From an uncultured Paracoccaceae bacterium (GTDB taxonomy: Bacteria; Pseudomonadota; Alphaproteobacteria; Rhodobacterales; Rhodobacteraceae), in the NCBI GenBank assembly GCA_938038825.1, contig CALHST010000393.1:1-11677 (forward strand): a DNA stretch of 11,677 nt, given 5' to 3'. Every line of letters starts with the position of its first letter. The stretch's first letter is position 1. The translations under genes and the position numbers were made by a program. This document shows positions 1-7,631 of this stretch, piece by piece. Below the pieces are notes generated by a model. The model ran no database searches, was not told the DNA's origin, and worked only from the letters and a program-made list of their open reading frames with translations.

Positions 1-1160
1 TGACCATAAAGCTGTTTCAAGTTGATCCCCATGGACCGATAGAAATCAAAGATTTCCGGGCCAATCGCTTCACCCGCCGTGTATCCAACCCGCACACGCG
101 AAAAACCAAGCGTGTTTTTCAGGGGGCCATACACACACAGCTCACCCAGCTTGTATTTCAACTTCTCGCCAAAACTGACCTCTTCACCATCCAGCAGCTT
201 TGGTCCGACAGTTTTTGCGTGATCCATGAAGTATTTGAACATCCGCTGCTTGAGCGGACTCGCGTCCTCCATGCGGATCATCACATTGGTCAGTTGGTTT
301 TCGAACACGCGGGGCGGCGCAAAGTAATAAGTCGGGCCAATTTCACGCAGATCCGTATGCATCGTCTGCGCACTTTCGGGACAGTTGGTGCAAAAACCGG
401 TCCAAAACGCTTGGCCAACAGAAAAGATGAAATCCCCAACCCATGCCATCGGCAGATACGCAAGAATGTCATCGCTTTGCTGCAAGTTGTCGAACTGAGA
501 CGATGATTTGGCCGTTTCAATCACATTGCGATTGCTCAGGACAACGCCTTTTGGCTTACCGGTGGTTCCTGACGTATACAGCATGACACAGGTACTATCC
601 GTGTTCAAACGTGCCTCGCGCTTGCGCAACTCCGGTTCAAATTCAGACCGTGCGGCCGTACCGCGATCTTGCACGTGCTTGTATTGATGCAGCTTGGAAT
701 GGTCGTATTTGCGCAATCCACGGGCATCCAAATAGATCATCTGCTCAAAGTTCGGCAACTGATCTTGTACTTCCATCACTTTGTCGACCTGCTCTTGATC
801 GCCAGCGATCACAAACCGTGCGCCACAGTGATCCAGCACATAGGCCATCTCTTCCGCTACGGCGTCTTGATACAGGGGCACAGGTACAGCGCCCACCATT
901 TCGGCTGCGACCATCGACCAATACAGATAAGGGCGGTTGCGCCCGATAATTGCGATGAAATCGCCTTCGACAACGCCAAGGGTCAAAAGCCCCAAGGCCA
1001 AGCTTTCGATCTGGGCTTCGGTTTCGGCCCAGGTCCAGCTTTGCCAGATGCCAAATTCTTTTTCGCGATAGGCAGGCGCGTCGCCAAACCGTTGCGCGTT
1101 GCGATGCAATAGGGCGGGAATGGAATCCATTCCAGAGCCGCTCTTGGGCGTAGTCGCCAA
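1..1160 (-). CDS. Long-chain acyl-CoA ligase (AMP-binding, FadD type), N-terminal part, cut by window edge
   Basis: Adenylate-forming enzyme that would activate a carboxylic acid, probably a fatty acid, with ATP and then CoA to give acyl-CoA. The reading frame is open from 1160 to the left edge (386 codons). It carries the AMP-binding P-loop YTSGTTGKPKG at residues 195-205, an early segment typical of the family (GRNRPYLYWSMVAAEMVGAV, about residues 74-93), and ends at LYGQ, the start of the usual YGQTE motif, so the adenylate-binding core and C-terminal lid lie outside. The start is chosen as TTG at 1158-1160 because a strong GGGAGG ribosome site sits 7 bases upstream; the first in-frame ATG (1128-1130, codon 11) lacks one. 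It is divergent from the sensor kinase gene. The chain-length preference cannot be told, and a medium-chain or aromatic substrate is possible. Confidence 0.93.
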   Translation of the reverse strand, partial: MATTPKSGSGMDSIPALLHRNAQRFGDAPAYREKEFGIWQSWTWAETEAQIESLALGLLTLGVVEGDFIAIIGRNRPYLYWSMVAAEMVGAVPVPLYQDAVAEEMAYVLDHCGARFVIAGDQEQVDKVMEVQDQLPNFEQMIYLDARGLRKYDHSKLHQYKHVQDRGTAARSEFEPELRKREARLNTDSTCVMLYTSGTTGKPKGVVLSNRNVIETAKSSSQFDNLQQSDDILAYLPMAWVGDFIFSVGQAFWTGFCTNCPESAQTMHTDLREIGPTYYFAPPRVFENQLTNVMIRMEDASPLKQRMFKYFMDHAKTVGPKLLDGEEVSFGEKLKYKLGELCVYGPLKNTLGFSRVRVGYTAGEAIGPEIFDFYRSMGINLKQLYG

Positions 1161-1167
1161 TGTATTT

Positions 1168-1173
1168 CCTCCC
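1168..1173 (-). promoter_or_regulatory. Strong ribosome binding site deciding a TTG start
   Basis: On the minus strand GGGAGG is followed by 7 bases (AAATACA) and then TTG. It is the best Shine-Dalgarno match in the neighbourhood and fixes the acyl-CoA ligase start at TTG 1160 rather than the ATG ten codons further in. Confidence 0.75.
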
Positions 1174-1283
1174 GTTGCCTACGTCGTTGCGTCGGCCCTG
1201 ATCACCCTTTGGGCGATTCCCTTTGTTTCAGGGTTGTCCGGCAAACCTTGAAGGTCAACTTTTTCCTGAGCTTTGCGCAAACC

Positions 1284-1296
1284 TAACAAATTGTTA
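1284..1296. promoter_or_regulatory. Perfect 13-bp inverted repeat, candidate operator in divergent intergenic region
   Basis: TAACAA-A-TTGTTA is a perfect inverted repeat with a one-base centre. It is AT-rich against a GC-richer background and lies 73 bases before the kinase start and 123 bases before the ligase start. A dimeric regulator could bind it. A second, shorter repeat ACCTT-G-AAGGT lies at 1245-1255. No convincing -35/-10 pair was found in the gap, so the functional role is inferred only from position and symmetry. Confidence 0.35.
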
Positions 1297-1369
1297 CGAG
1301 CGGAAAATTCATCTGAATCGCGTCAAAAGCCCTTGCAGACTTGGCTTTGTGCACGGCAGGGTCTTAACC

Positions 1370-3274
1370 ATGCGGGATCGTCGAACACATATGACAACGG
1401 CAGGTTTGAACCTGATTGCCCAAGCCATGTCGATTATTGACGAAGATTTGCGTCTTGTGATCTGCAATCGCCCGTTTCAGCAAATGTTCGATTTGCCCGA
1501 AGACTTGGCGGAACCGGGGGCCCGGTTTGATTCCATTATCCGCCATTTGGCGCTGTCGGGGGATTATGGCCCCATCGACGATCTTGATACCTTTATTCAG
1601 GATCGCGTTGATCAGGCCCTTGCCTTTGAACCCCATTATCTGGAACGCACCCGTGCCAACGGGCGTATCATCTCGGTCGAAGGGTCGCCCTTGCCCATGG
1701 GGGGCTGGGTCGCAGTTTATACCGATATAACCGCCATCAAGTCGCAAGAGGCCCTTTTGCGCGCCCGGTCAGATGCGCTGAGCGAGGAATTGTTGAGCCG
1801 AGCAGAAGAAGTCTCGACCACCAACCGAAAACTGGCCTCGGCAAACTCGGCCCTCGAAGAAACCAAACGCCAACTAACCCGATCCGAAGCGCAAACGCGT
1901 CTGACGGCCGAGATGATGCCTGCGCATATGGCGCATGTGGATTCCGAACGGATCTATACCTATTCGAACCAACAGCTCAGTTCTGTCATGCCCGGACGCC
2001 CATCTGCAATCGTGGGATTGCATATGTCCGAAGCCTTAGGGGAAAGCGCTTATGCGCGGATCGAGACGCATCTAGAGGCTGTCCATCATGGGGCGGAACC
2101 TGTGTTTGAGTTTACCGATTCAGACAGTGCGCGGCGTATTCGCGTGGCGTTCCGGCCAGATGGACAGGGCGGTGTCTATATTCTGTCAATGGACGTAACC
2201 GAAGAAACGCAAACACGCGTAGCCTTGCAGCAGACTCGCAGGCGGAATTTGGCGGCGCAAATGACCAGCGGTATGGCACATGATTTTTCTAATCTGCTGA
2301 CCATTATCCTGGGGCTACAGGGCAAACTCTCGCGGATCGAAGGGCTACCAGACGAGGCCCGCGCCTTGATCGACGGCACCTTGGCTGCCACCAAACGCGG
2401 CGGGGCCTTATTGGATCGGATTGGAGATATGACCGCGGCGCGCCCCTATCGTGCCCGCGCTGTGCAAGCGATCCCTGTCTTGGACGATTTGGCGACCTTG
2501 GCGCGATCGACATTGCCCGCCGGGATCACGCTAACTTTGCGACAAGACCTTCCCACCGATCCAATGATGCTGGATCCCGGCATGTTGCAGGATGCGTTGC
2601 TGAACATGATCCTGAATGCACGCGATGCCTGCGGGGATCGCGGAGAAATTTCTTTGGATGCGCGCGTCGTGTCCGGAATATGGATTGATGTCACAGTATC
2701 AGACACGGGCCCGGGCTTCAGTGAGGCGGCCATGACACGCGCGTTGGAGCCCTTCTTTACCACCAAGGGCAACAAAGGATCAGGTCTGGGTCTTCCCATG
2801 GTTTATGACATGGCAAAATTGGCGGGTGGCAACCTGCGACTGCGCAACCTGAAAGATGACTCCGGGGCAGCCGTCACATTGCGTTTGCCCTTGCGCCCTG
2901 CCCCGAAACTTCTGGGAGGATTGGTGTTGGTCGTGGATGACGAACCACATCTACGCGAGGATATTCGCGAGATGCTAACCAGCATGGGCAACGCTGTTAT
3001 CGAAGCGGCCAGCGCGGATGAAGCCGCCGCATTGGCCGCTGATTTGCCAGACATCGCCTTGGTTCTGTCAGACGTGAATCTAGGCAGTATGACAACAGGG
3101 GTCGATTTGGCCGAACGGATTGCTGCGATGAATATACCGGTCGTTTTGATGACCTCGCTGCCGCGTGACAACCCGCTGCACATTGCCGCGACGGCGGCTG
3201 CGCCAGTGTTGCAAAAACCAATTGATCTGACCGCGTTAAGCGCACTGATCGCCCCCAAGGAGGTCGCCCCATGA
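1370..3274 (+). CDS. Hybrid sensor histidine kinase (PAS-PAS-HisKA-HATPase-REC)
   Basis: Cytoplasmic sensor kinase with no membrane helix, 634 residues from ATG 1370. Domains: PAS (PAS_7-like) about 10-121; a heptad-like coiled coil about 122-180; second PAS about 184-280; HisKA of the HPK4 type with H304 in GMAHDFSNLLT; HATPase with N416 (N box), DTGPG from D445 and GSGLGLP from G470; C-terminal receiver with D523/D524, acceptor D568, T595 and K616, all intact. The frame is open back to ATG 1223, but 1370 is preferred: AGGG lies 8 bases before it, the PAS domain begins soon after, and a 1223 start would place the intergenic inverted repeat inside the gene. ATG 1391 is a second option. Its stop overlaps the next gene's ATG. 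The signal sensed is unknown; divergence from an acyl-CoA ligase gene hints at carbon-source sensing. Confidence 0.93.
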   Translation: MRDRRTHMTTAGLNLIAQAMSIIDEDLRLVICNRPFQQMFDLPEDLAEPGARFDSIIRHLALSGDYGPIDDLDTFIQDRVDQALAFEPHYLERTRANGRIISVEGSPLPMGGWVAVYTDITAIKSQEALLRARSDALSEELLSRAEEVSTTNRKLASANSALEETKRQLTRSEAQTRLTAEMMPAHMAHVDSERIYTYSNQQLSSVMPGRPSAIVGLHMSEALGESAYARIETHLEAVHHGAEPVFEFTDSDSARRIRVAFRPDGQGGVYILSMDVTEETQTRVALQQTRRRNLAAQMTSGMAHDFSNLLTIILGLQGKLSRIEGLPDEARALIDGTLAATKRGGALLDRIGDMTAARPYRARAVQAIPVLDDLATLARSTLPAGITLTLRQDLPTDPMMLDPGMLQDALLNMILNARDACGDRGEISLDARVVSGIWIDVTVSDTGPGFSEAAMTRALEPFFTTKGNKGSGLGLPMVYDMAKLAGGNLRLRNLKDDSGAAVTLRLPLRPAPKLLGGLVLVVDDEPHLREDIREMLTSMGNAVIEAASADEAAALAADLPDIALVLSDVNLGSMTTGVDLAERIAAMNIPVVLMTSLPRDNPLHIAATAAAPVLQKPIDLTALSALIAPKEVAP

Positions 3275-3972
3275 GCGCCCCGCTAGTATCCATTCTGGAC
3301 GACGAACCTGCGATCCGATCTTTGCTGGCGGATACGTTGCAAGAAGCCGGTTTCAGAACACAAACCCACGGTCGTGCCCGCGATTTTGAAGCCGCACTGC
3401 AAATGCATCGACCGGACGTGTGCCTGGTGGATCTGTCACTGCCCGATACTGATGGATTGGCCGTCGTACACCGCTTGGCGCTGGAACAAGGGGCCATCGT
3501 CATTATTATCTCGGGCCGTGCTCAGGTGCAGGATCGGATCGCCGGGCTGGAACTGGGGGCGGATGACTATATCACCAAACCCTTTGATCCCGCCGAAGTG
3601 GTGGCGCGCATTCGCGCGCGTCTACGCTCGCCACGGGCAGCACCCGAAGGAACATCCTTCGCGCATTTTGAAGGCTGGCAGGCAAATTTTGATGCCTACA
3701 CATTGATCAACTCACAGGGCCAGGAAACATCCATGTCGCGCGCCGAGGCGCAGGTACTTCGGCTGTTTCTTGATAGCCCAAAACGATTGATCAGCCGAAA
3801 CCAGATGCTGGATACACTCGGGGGCACTGCGGGTGAAAGCTTTGATCGGGCTATGGACGTGCGGATTTCGCGACTGCGCACGAAACTTGGGGAAGACCCC
3901 AAAAATCCGCGCTTGATCAAGACAATTTACGGTGCGGGGTATATCTTTTTGGGGGATGTAAGCTGGCATTGA
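3271..3972 (+). CDS. OmpR/PhoB-family response regulator
   Basis: Two-domain transcription factor of 233 residues. The receiver domain (about 4-120) has acidic pocket D10/D11, phospho-acceptor D54 in LVDLSLPD, S81 and K103 in ITKPF. The C-terminal winged helix (about 133-231) has the recognition-helix region AMDVRISRLRTKLGED and the wing GAGYIF typical of OmpR-type regulators. Its ATG overlaps the kinase stop by 4 bases (ATGA), implying translational coupling and a cognate pair. Because the kinase also has its own receiver, phosphate may pass directly from H304 to D54 while the attached receiver modulates the kinase; no HPt domain is encoded in the window. Targets are unknown. The divergent ligase promoter, the kinase's own promoter and speD downstream are the nearest candidates. 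Confidence 0.95.
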   Translation: MSAPLVSILDDEPAIRSLLADTLQEAGFRTQTHGRARDFEAALQMHRPDVCLVDLSLPDTDGLAVVHRLALEQGAIVIIISGRAQVQDRIAGLELGADDYITKPFDPAEVVARIRARLRSPRAAPEGTSFAHFEGWQANFDAYTLINSQGQETSMSRAEAQVLRLFLDSPKRLISRNQMLDTLGGTAGESFDRAMDVRISRLRTKLGEDPKNPRLIKTIYGAGYIFLGDVSWH

Positions 3973-3979
3973 TTGCATC

Positions 3980-3996
3980 CGCCGCGTGCATCGGCG
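3980..3996 (+). promoter_or_regulatory. Small hairpin abutting the speD ribosome site
   Basis: CGCCG-cgtgcat-CGGCG forms a 5-bp stem with a 7-base loop between the regulator stop and speD. Its last base is the first base of GAAGGG (3996-4001), the probable speD ribosome site, 9 bases before ATG 4011. There is no following T-run, so it is not an intrinsic terminator; a modest effect on speD translation is possible. The stem is short and could be chance. Confidence 0.2.
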
Positions 3997-4010
3997 AAGG
4001 GTGACGGAAT

Positions 4011-4376
4011 ATGACACACCCTTCGGACACTGAATTTGCACCGGGAACGCATGTCTTGCTGGATCTGCAGGATGCATCTCATTTGGACAATGACGCAAAA
4101 CTGCGCGACGTCTTGCGCGCGGCCGCGGACGCTGTAGGAGCAACAGTTCTGGGTGACACCTTTCACCGCTTTGATGGGCGTGGTGGCGTGACGGGTGTTG
4201 TGGTGCTGCAGGAATCGCATATCTCGATCCACACATGGCCAGAAACCGGCTTTGCAGCCGTTGATATTTTCCTGTGCGGAGCGATGTCCCCGGATCCGGC
4301 CCTGGATGTGATCAACGCGGCCCTTACGCCAAGTCAAACACGCGTCACCCGCATCCCTCGTGGTGCGCCCATTTGA
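4011..4376 (+). CDS. speD: S-adenosylmethionine decarboxylase proenzyme (prokaryotic class 1B)
   Basis: Makes decarboxylated SAM, the aminopropyl donor for spermidine-type polyamines. At 121 residues it has the usual size of the short bacterial SpeD. The motif QESHISIHTWPE contains the self-cleavage site between E68 and S69, S69 becoming the pyruvoyl group. H74 and C89 (LCG) sit at the spacing expected for the processing and catalytic residues of the Thermotoga enzyme (S63, H68, C83, all offset by 6). A ribosome site GAAGGG lies 9 bases upstream. The gene lies 38 bases after the response regulator on the same strand, so co-transcription is possible. It converges on the aminopropyltransferase gene, with only 34 bases between the stops. 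Confidence 0.96.
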   Translation: MTHPSDTEFAPGTHVLLDLQDASHLDNDAKLRDVLRAAADAVGATVLGDTFHRFDGRGGVTGVVVLQESHISIHTWPETGFAAVDIFLCGAMSPDPALDVINAALTPSQTRVTRIPRGAPI

Positions 4377-4410
4377 GTATTTTTGGAACAATGAAAACGG
4401 GAGCGGGTTC

Positions 4411-5949
4411 TTATTGGAACCATGCGTCCCAGCCAGATTGATAATACGAAACCAACGGGTGCGTGCGGATTGAGTTAACTTCGACATCCACACGGGCAGT
4501 GTCAGGCGGGAAGATTTGGGCCTGTGTCCAAATGTCGGCCGTGACGTATTTCAAATCCTTTGGAAATTGCAGGATGCGGGGCGCAGACGGGGTTGGCGTG
4601 ACCAACACAAAGCCCCATTCGCCAAAACTTGGAATATAGCTGTGATAGGGCAGGACAGCGAGCGTTTCGCTCAGAGAGGCCGGGTTGCGGGTGGCTTCCA
4701 ACGTATAGACCACGGACCAAAAAGCGTCGCGTGCAAAAAAGGGCGAGCCCGCTTGCGTGACAAGCTGACCGTGAGGCGACAGACGTTCTACCAACAGGGC
4801 ATAAAATTCTGATGAATACAGCTTGGACAGGGACAGGTTTTTGGGATCGGGCAGATCAACGATGACAATATCGAAGCTGTCCCTGCTGTCTTCCACAAAG
4901 GCCCAGGCATCCAGCGCAAAGATACGCATGCGCGGGTCGGATAATGCGTAATCGTTCAAGCCAGCAAGCTCTGGGTGATCCCGGAAAAGTTCCGTCACGC
5001 GCGGATCCAGATCGACAAGGGTGACAGATTTCACATCTGGGTATTTCAGGACTTCGCGGGCGGCCATGCCATCCCCGCCACCCAGGATGAGCACATCTGC
5101 GCGCCGCGGTGCTTGAACCATCGCGGGATGCACCAACATTTCGTGGTAGCGATATTCATCTGCGGTATCAAATTGGATAGAGTGATCCAGAAACAACCGG
5201 GTACGGTCACGAAACCGGGTGATTGCGATGTTTTGATACGGCGTGGTCTCTGACAGGATCAGATCATCATCAAACAAGGCCGCATCGGCCACAGACACCC
5301 AGCGTTCCGCTTGCACCAGCCCCAAGAGCATTATCCCCAAAGCCCCGGCACAGGTCAATTTCAGCATCCAGGCAATGCGGTCCCGAAACATCACAATCGA
5401 GATCCCGGCAACCAGCAAGTTCAGACAGCCAAAAACCAAACTCGCCGACATGAGCCCCAAATAGGGGACAATCACGATGGGAAAGGCAAGTGAGGCCACC
5501 AAGGCGCCCAGATAGTCCACACTTAGGACATTTTCAAAGCGGAACTTTGCAACGCCAATCTCTTTGAGAACCCGAGCGATCAGCGGGATCTCCATCCCCG
5601 ACAGAATACCGACACTGCCCAGCATCAGATACAAGATCACGTGAACCTCGCCCAGATAGGCATAAGCCACATACACAGCCGGGGCCAACATCCCGCCAAC
5701 AACGCCAAGGGCCACCTGCACCCGTACAAATCCGGGCAGCGCGTCTGTTGCAAAACGGGATAACCACGCCCCCACGCCCATCGTGGCCAGAAACACCCCA
5801 ATGACAAAACTGAACTGACGCACCGTGTCACCAAGCAAATAGCTGGACAGCGTTGCCGCAATAAGTTCGTAGATCAGGCTGGCAACCGACACGATCCAAG
5901 TGGCCAGCAAAAGCCACACAGCCTGCCCATTCGCAGGGGTGGTGGTCAT
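4411..5949 (-). CDS. speE: Membrane-anchored polyamine aminopropyltransferase (SpeE type with N-terminal membrane domain)
   Basis: Transfers the aminopropyl group of decarboxylated SAM to an amine acceptor, classically putrescine to spermidine. It has 512 residues, against about 280-310 for soluble SpeE. The N-terminal half is hydrophobic with about seven helices (approximately 10-32, 46-66, 77-98, 103-125, 145-165, 166-187, 197-213). The C-terminal half is the Rossmann synthase: YQN 238-240, Q259, DEYRYHE 264-270, GGGDG 290-294, VDLDP 312-316, ALDA 345-348, and VDLPDP 364-369 with the likely catalytic D365. The usual LDG before the conserved Gln reads LDH here (H256). ATG 5949 shares one base with the DUF350 stop (TGATG) and has no good ribosome site of its own, suggesting coupling. 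It is last in its operon and faces speD, which would supply the donor. The true acceptor amine is unknown. Confidence 0.93.
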   Translation of the reverse strand: MTTTPANGQAVWLLLATWIVSVASLIYELIAATLSSYLLGDTVRQFSFVIGVFLATMGVGAWLSRFATDALPGFVRVQVALGVVGGMLAPAVYVAYAYLGEVHVILYLMLGSVGILSGMEIPLIARVLKEIGVAKFRFENVLSVDYLGALVASLAFPIVIVPYLGLMSASLVFGCLNLLVAGISIVMFRDRIAWMLKLTCAGALGIMLLGLVQAERWVSVADAALFDDDLILSETTPYQNIAITRFRDRTRLFLDHSIQFDTADEYRYHEMLVHPAMVQAPRRADVLILGGGDGMAAREVLKYPDVKSVTLVDLDPRVTELFRDHPELAGLNDYALSDPRMRIFALDAWAFVEDSRDSFDIVIVDLPDPKNLSLSKLYSSEFYALLVERLSPHGQLVTQAGSPFFARDAFWSVVYTLEATRNPASLSETLAVLPYHSYIPSFGEWGFVLVTPTPSAPRILQFPKDLKYVTADIWTQAQIFPPDTARVDVEVNSIRTHPLVSYYQSGWDAWFQ

Positions 5950-6173
5950 CAGGACACAATCACCGCCGCGATGATGATGGACAGCGACAAAAAGACCGAC
6001 GCAATCAGGATCGCCAAAGCGGTGTTCTGATCAGTCTCAATTTCTTTGATGATGGGAAACGGTGAAAACGTGCGGATCACCCACCAACAAATGCACAAGA
6101 TAAAGATCCCGAGAAGGGAATAGACAAAGGTCGATACGATCTCTGCCATCGACACTGCTGAAAATAGATCCAT
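5949..6173 (-). CDS. DUF350 (YjfL-like) two-pass inner-membrane protein
   Basis: A 74-residue protein of the DUF350 family, recognised from its two membrane helices (about 11-35 and 50-73) separated by a short polar loop, and the segment TALAILIASVFLSLSIIIAA, the family's most typical part. The family usually has two such helices per repeat and one or more repeats; this copy has one. The ribosome site AGAGG lies 7 bases before ATG 6173. The biochemical role is not established. Family members such as E. coli YjfL sit beside membrane-stress and peptide or polyamine ligase-like genes. Here it is in an operon between a 51-residue membrane protein and the membrane aminopropyltransferase, overlapping the latter by one base, which points to a shared membrane complex. 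Confidence 0.85.
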   Translation of the reverse strand: MDLFSAVSMAEIVSTFVYSLLGIFILCICWWVIRTFSPFPIIKEIETDQNTALAILIASVFLSLSIIIAAVIVS

Positions 6174-6188
6174 GACTCTGCCTCTTTG

Positions 6189-6344
6189 CTATTTCACACG
6201 GCCGCCAAAACCGCTTCCGACACCGCCAACCCGGACCGAACGATCCAAATCGCGGCTTTCCTGCCAAACACCATTGATCGACAAATAATACCCGCCCCCC
6301 AAGGCAGCCACCGAGATCAACACAAATACCGCACGCACGATCAT
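6189..6344 (-). CDS. 51-residue single-pass membrane or exported small protein
   Basis: A small gene not recognised by family. ATG 6344 follows immediately after the TAA of the large DUF4178 gene with no gap, and TAG at 6189-6191 leaves 15 bases to the DUF350 start, so it fills the space exactly. GGAG lies 10 bases before the ATG, inside the upstream gene's end. The protein begins MIVRAVFVLISVAALGGGYY, a positively charged N-terminus followed by a hydrophobic stretch (about 5-21) that could be a membrane anchor or uncleaved signal. It continues with a polar segment with WQESRDLDRS (28-36) and a Gly/Arg-rich tail (GGVGSGFGGRVK). The perfect spacing in a five-gene operon is the main argument that it is real. 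Function is unknown; a small subunit of the neighbouring membrane proteins is a guess. Confidence 0.72.
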   Translation of the reverse strand: MIVRAVFVLISVAALGGGYYLSINGVWQESRDLDRSVRVGGVGSGFGGRVK

Positions 6345-7631
6345 TTAGTCATCGCTCCAGTCGCTGCCCCGCATGCGCCAATAGTGATGCAGGACCGATC
6401 GTGAATGGTGATACAACGCAAACAATCCAAAGCCCAGCGCCACCATCAGCATCCAAAAACCACTGATGACACCTTGTCGCGTGGTCACCGTGACATTTCG
6501 CACCGCAAATCCAATGCGGTTCCAAGTATCGGATTCCTCGACATCCACTTCCAACGTGTAGGTGCCCGCCTGACGGGGAATAAACCGCAATGTGGATGCA
6601 TTGCGCCCCTCGCTCCACGACCCATCAGCATCACGGCCAGAGTATCTCTCGACCGTGCGACCAGTTTCAAAAACCGGGATGTCTTCTGGATCCGTCAAGG
6701 TTAGACCAATAAAGGCCCAACTGTTGTTCACGTCTGCGCTGATCTTAACAACAGCCAAACGGTTCGGATGCACAATTTCAAATGGAATTTCTTTGGGAAG
6801 TGCGCGCACCTTAAGTTCATGGATGTCGGAGTTGGGAAAAGACAGAATGGAGAACATCACCGCCATCAAAAGCGCCACAACTGCAAAACCCGTTGCGCTC
6901 CATTTCAAGAAGCCTTCATGCGCGCCTTTGGCATACGGCTTTAACGGGTGTGTCCCTATTGCGCTTGGCGGCGTGTCGATGCCAAAAGCGGCAAAGGTCT
7001 CAGCCGCAGGAAGATATTGCGTGATGTGCACTTCTTCTTCCATTCCCGTCGCACGAAAGCTCAGCATACGATCTGATGAAATCGCCGAAACCGTGTTGGC
7101 CAGCGTGTTCATGCGTGGGCGCCAATTGAATTCCCCCTCGATGAAGGTCACCCGGGAGGCGGTGGTTTCATAATACTGATACCGTGTGTTGCCACTGCGA
7201 ATAACGGGGCGCGTCTCTGAAATCTCAACGCTGCTAGGGCTGATCCAACTGGGTGAGGTTCCCAATCGATGGCGACGGGTAAAGGTCACATGGCCACTTT
7301 CGACCGTCAGGTACCCATAGCCATGGGTGGGTGAAAACACTTGATGGTCAACCCACTGCCAGGTGCTGCCACGCCAGCTTTCTTCCATTCCCAAGGTGCC
7401 GATGATGGTAAACGGCACCCCTTCTATGAGACCTTCCATGCCAATGCGAAAGGGGCTGTCGGGCCGCGCCACTTCGGAAAATGTCTGCAAGACTTTATAG
7501 TCATCCTGCGCGTTCAATTCAGACCCGCAATAACCACAGACATGCACTTCCACACGTCCACCGCCCAAGACATCCAAACCTGCACCACAGGACGTACAAT
7601 TGATGCTTTTTATGTCTGGCTGTCGGGTCAT
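6345..7631 (-). CDS. Large DUF4178 protein: zinc ribbon, DUF4178, two membrane helices with extracytoplasmic domain
   Basis: A 428-residue protein of unknown function. The N-terminal zinc ribbon has C12xxC15 and C32xxC35. A DUF4178-like beta-rich domain spans about 55-210 (for example GMEGLIEGVPFTIIG and the HGYGYLTVESGHVTF region). Helix 1 is about 244-265 and helix 2 about 390-408. Between them lie about 120 residues with a beta-sandwich look (RYSGRDADGSWSEG..., FIPRQAGTYTLEVDV), probably periplasmic; the Arg/His-rich C-terminal tail would be cytoplasmic. ATG 7631 overlaps the preceding DUF4178 gene's stop by 4 bases (ATGA), and its own stop abuts the 51-residue gene. The layout suggests a scaffold linking a cytoplasmic zinc-ribbon/DUF4178 part to an outward-facing sensor or binding domain, in a complex with DUF350 and the aminopropyltransferase. 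The DUF4178 assignment is from pattern memory, not a search. Confidence 0.82.
   Translation of the reverse strand: MTRQPDIKSINCTSCGAGLDVLGGGRVEVHVCGYCGSELNAQDDYKVLQTFSEVARPDSPFRIGMEGLIEGVPFTIIGTLGMEESWRGSTWQWVDHQVFSPTHGYGYLTVESGHVTFTRRHRLGTSPSWISPSSVEISETRPVIRSGNTRYQYYETTASRVTFIEGEFNWRPRMNTLANTVSAISSDRMLSFRATGMEEEVHITQYLPAAETFAAFGIDTPPSAIGTHPLKPYAKGAHEGFLKWSATGFAVVALLMAVMFSILSFPNSDIHELKVRALPKEIPFEIVHPNRLAVVKISADVNNSWAFIGLTLTDPEDIPVFETGRTVERYSGRDADGSWSEGRNASTLRFIPRQAGTYTLEVDVEESDTWNRIGFAVRNVTVTTRQGVISGFWMLMVALGFGLFALYHHSRSVLHHYWRMRGSDWSDD

Noticed and set aside
1223..1369. Upstream extension of the kinase frame to ATG 1223
   Set aside because: It adds 49 residues without domain character, lacks a clear ribosome site, and would place the intergenic inverted repeat inside the gene; ATG 1370 has AGGG at 8 bases.
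2446..3258. Long minus-strand open frames opposite the sensor kinase
   Set aside because: They are antisense shadows of a strongly coding plus-strand gene and show no recognisable motifs.
4383..4424. Imperfect direct repeat TTGGAACAATG / TTGGAACCATG between speD and speE
   Set aside because: Only two 11-base copies, the second being the coding 3' end of speE; no hairpin or T-run, so no terminator is called.
3712..4493. Minus-strand open frames across the regulator end and speD
   Set aside because: They lie opposite two well-supported genes; the translations are Cys/His/Arg-rich noise typical of antisense frames.
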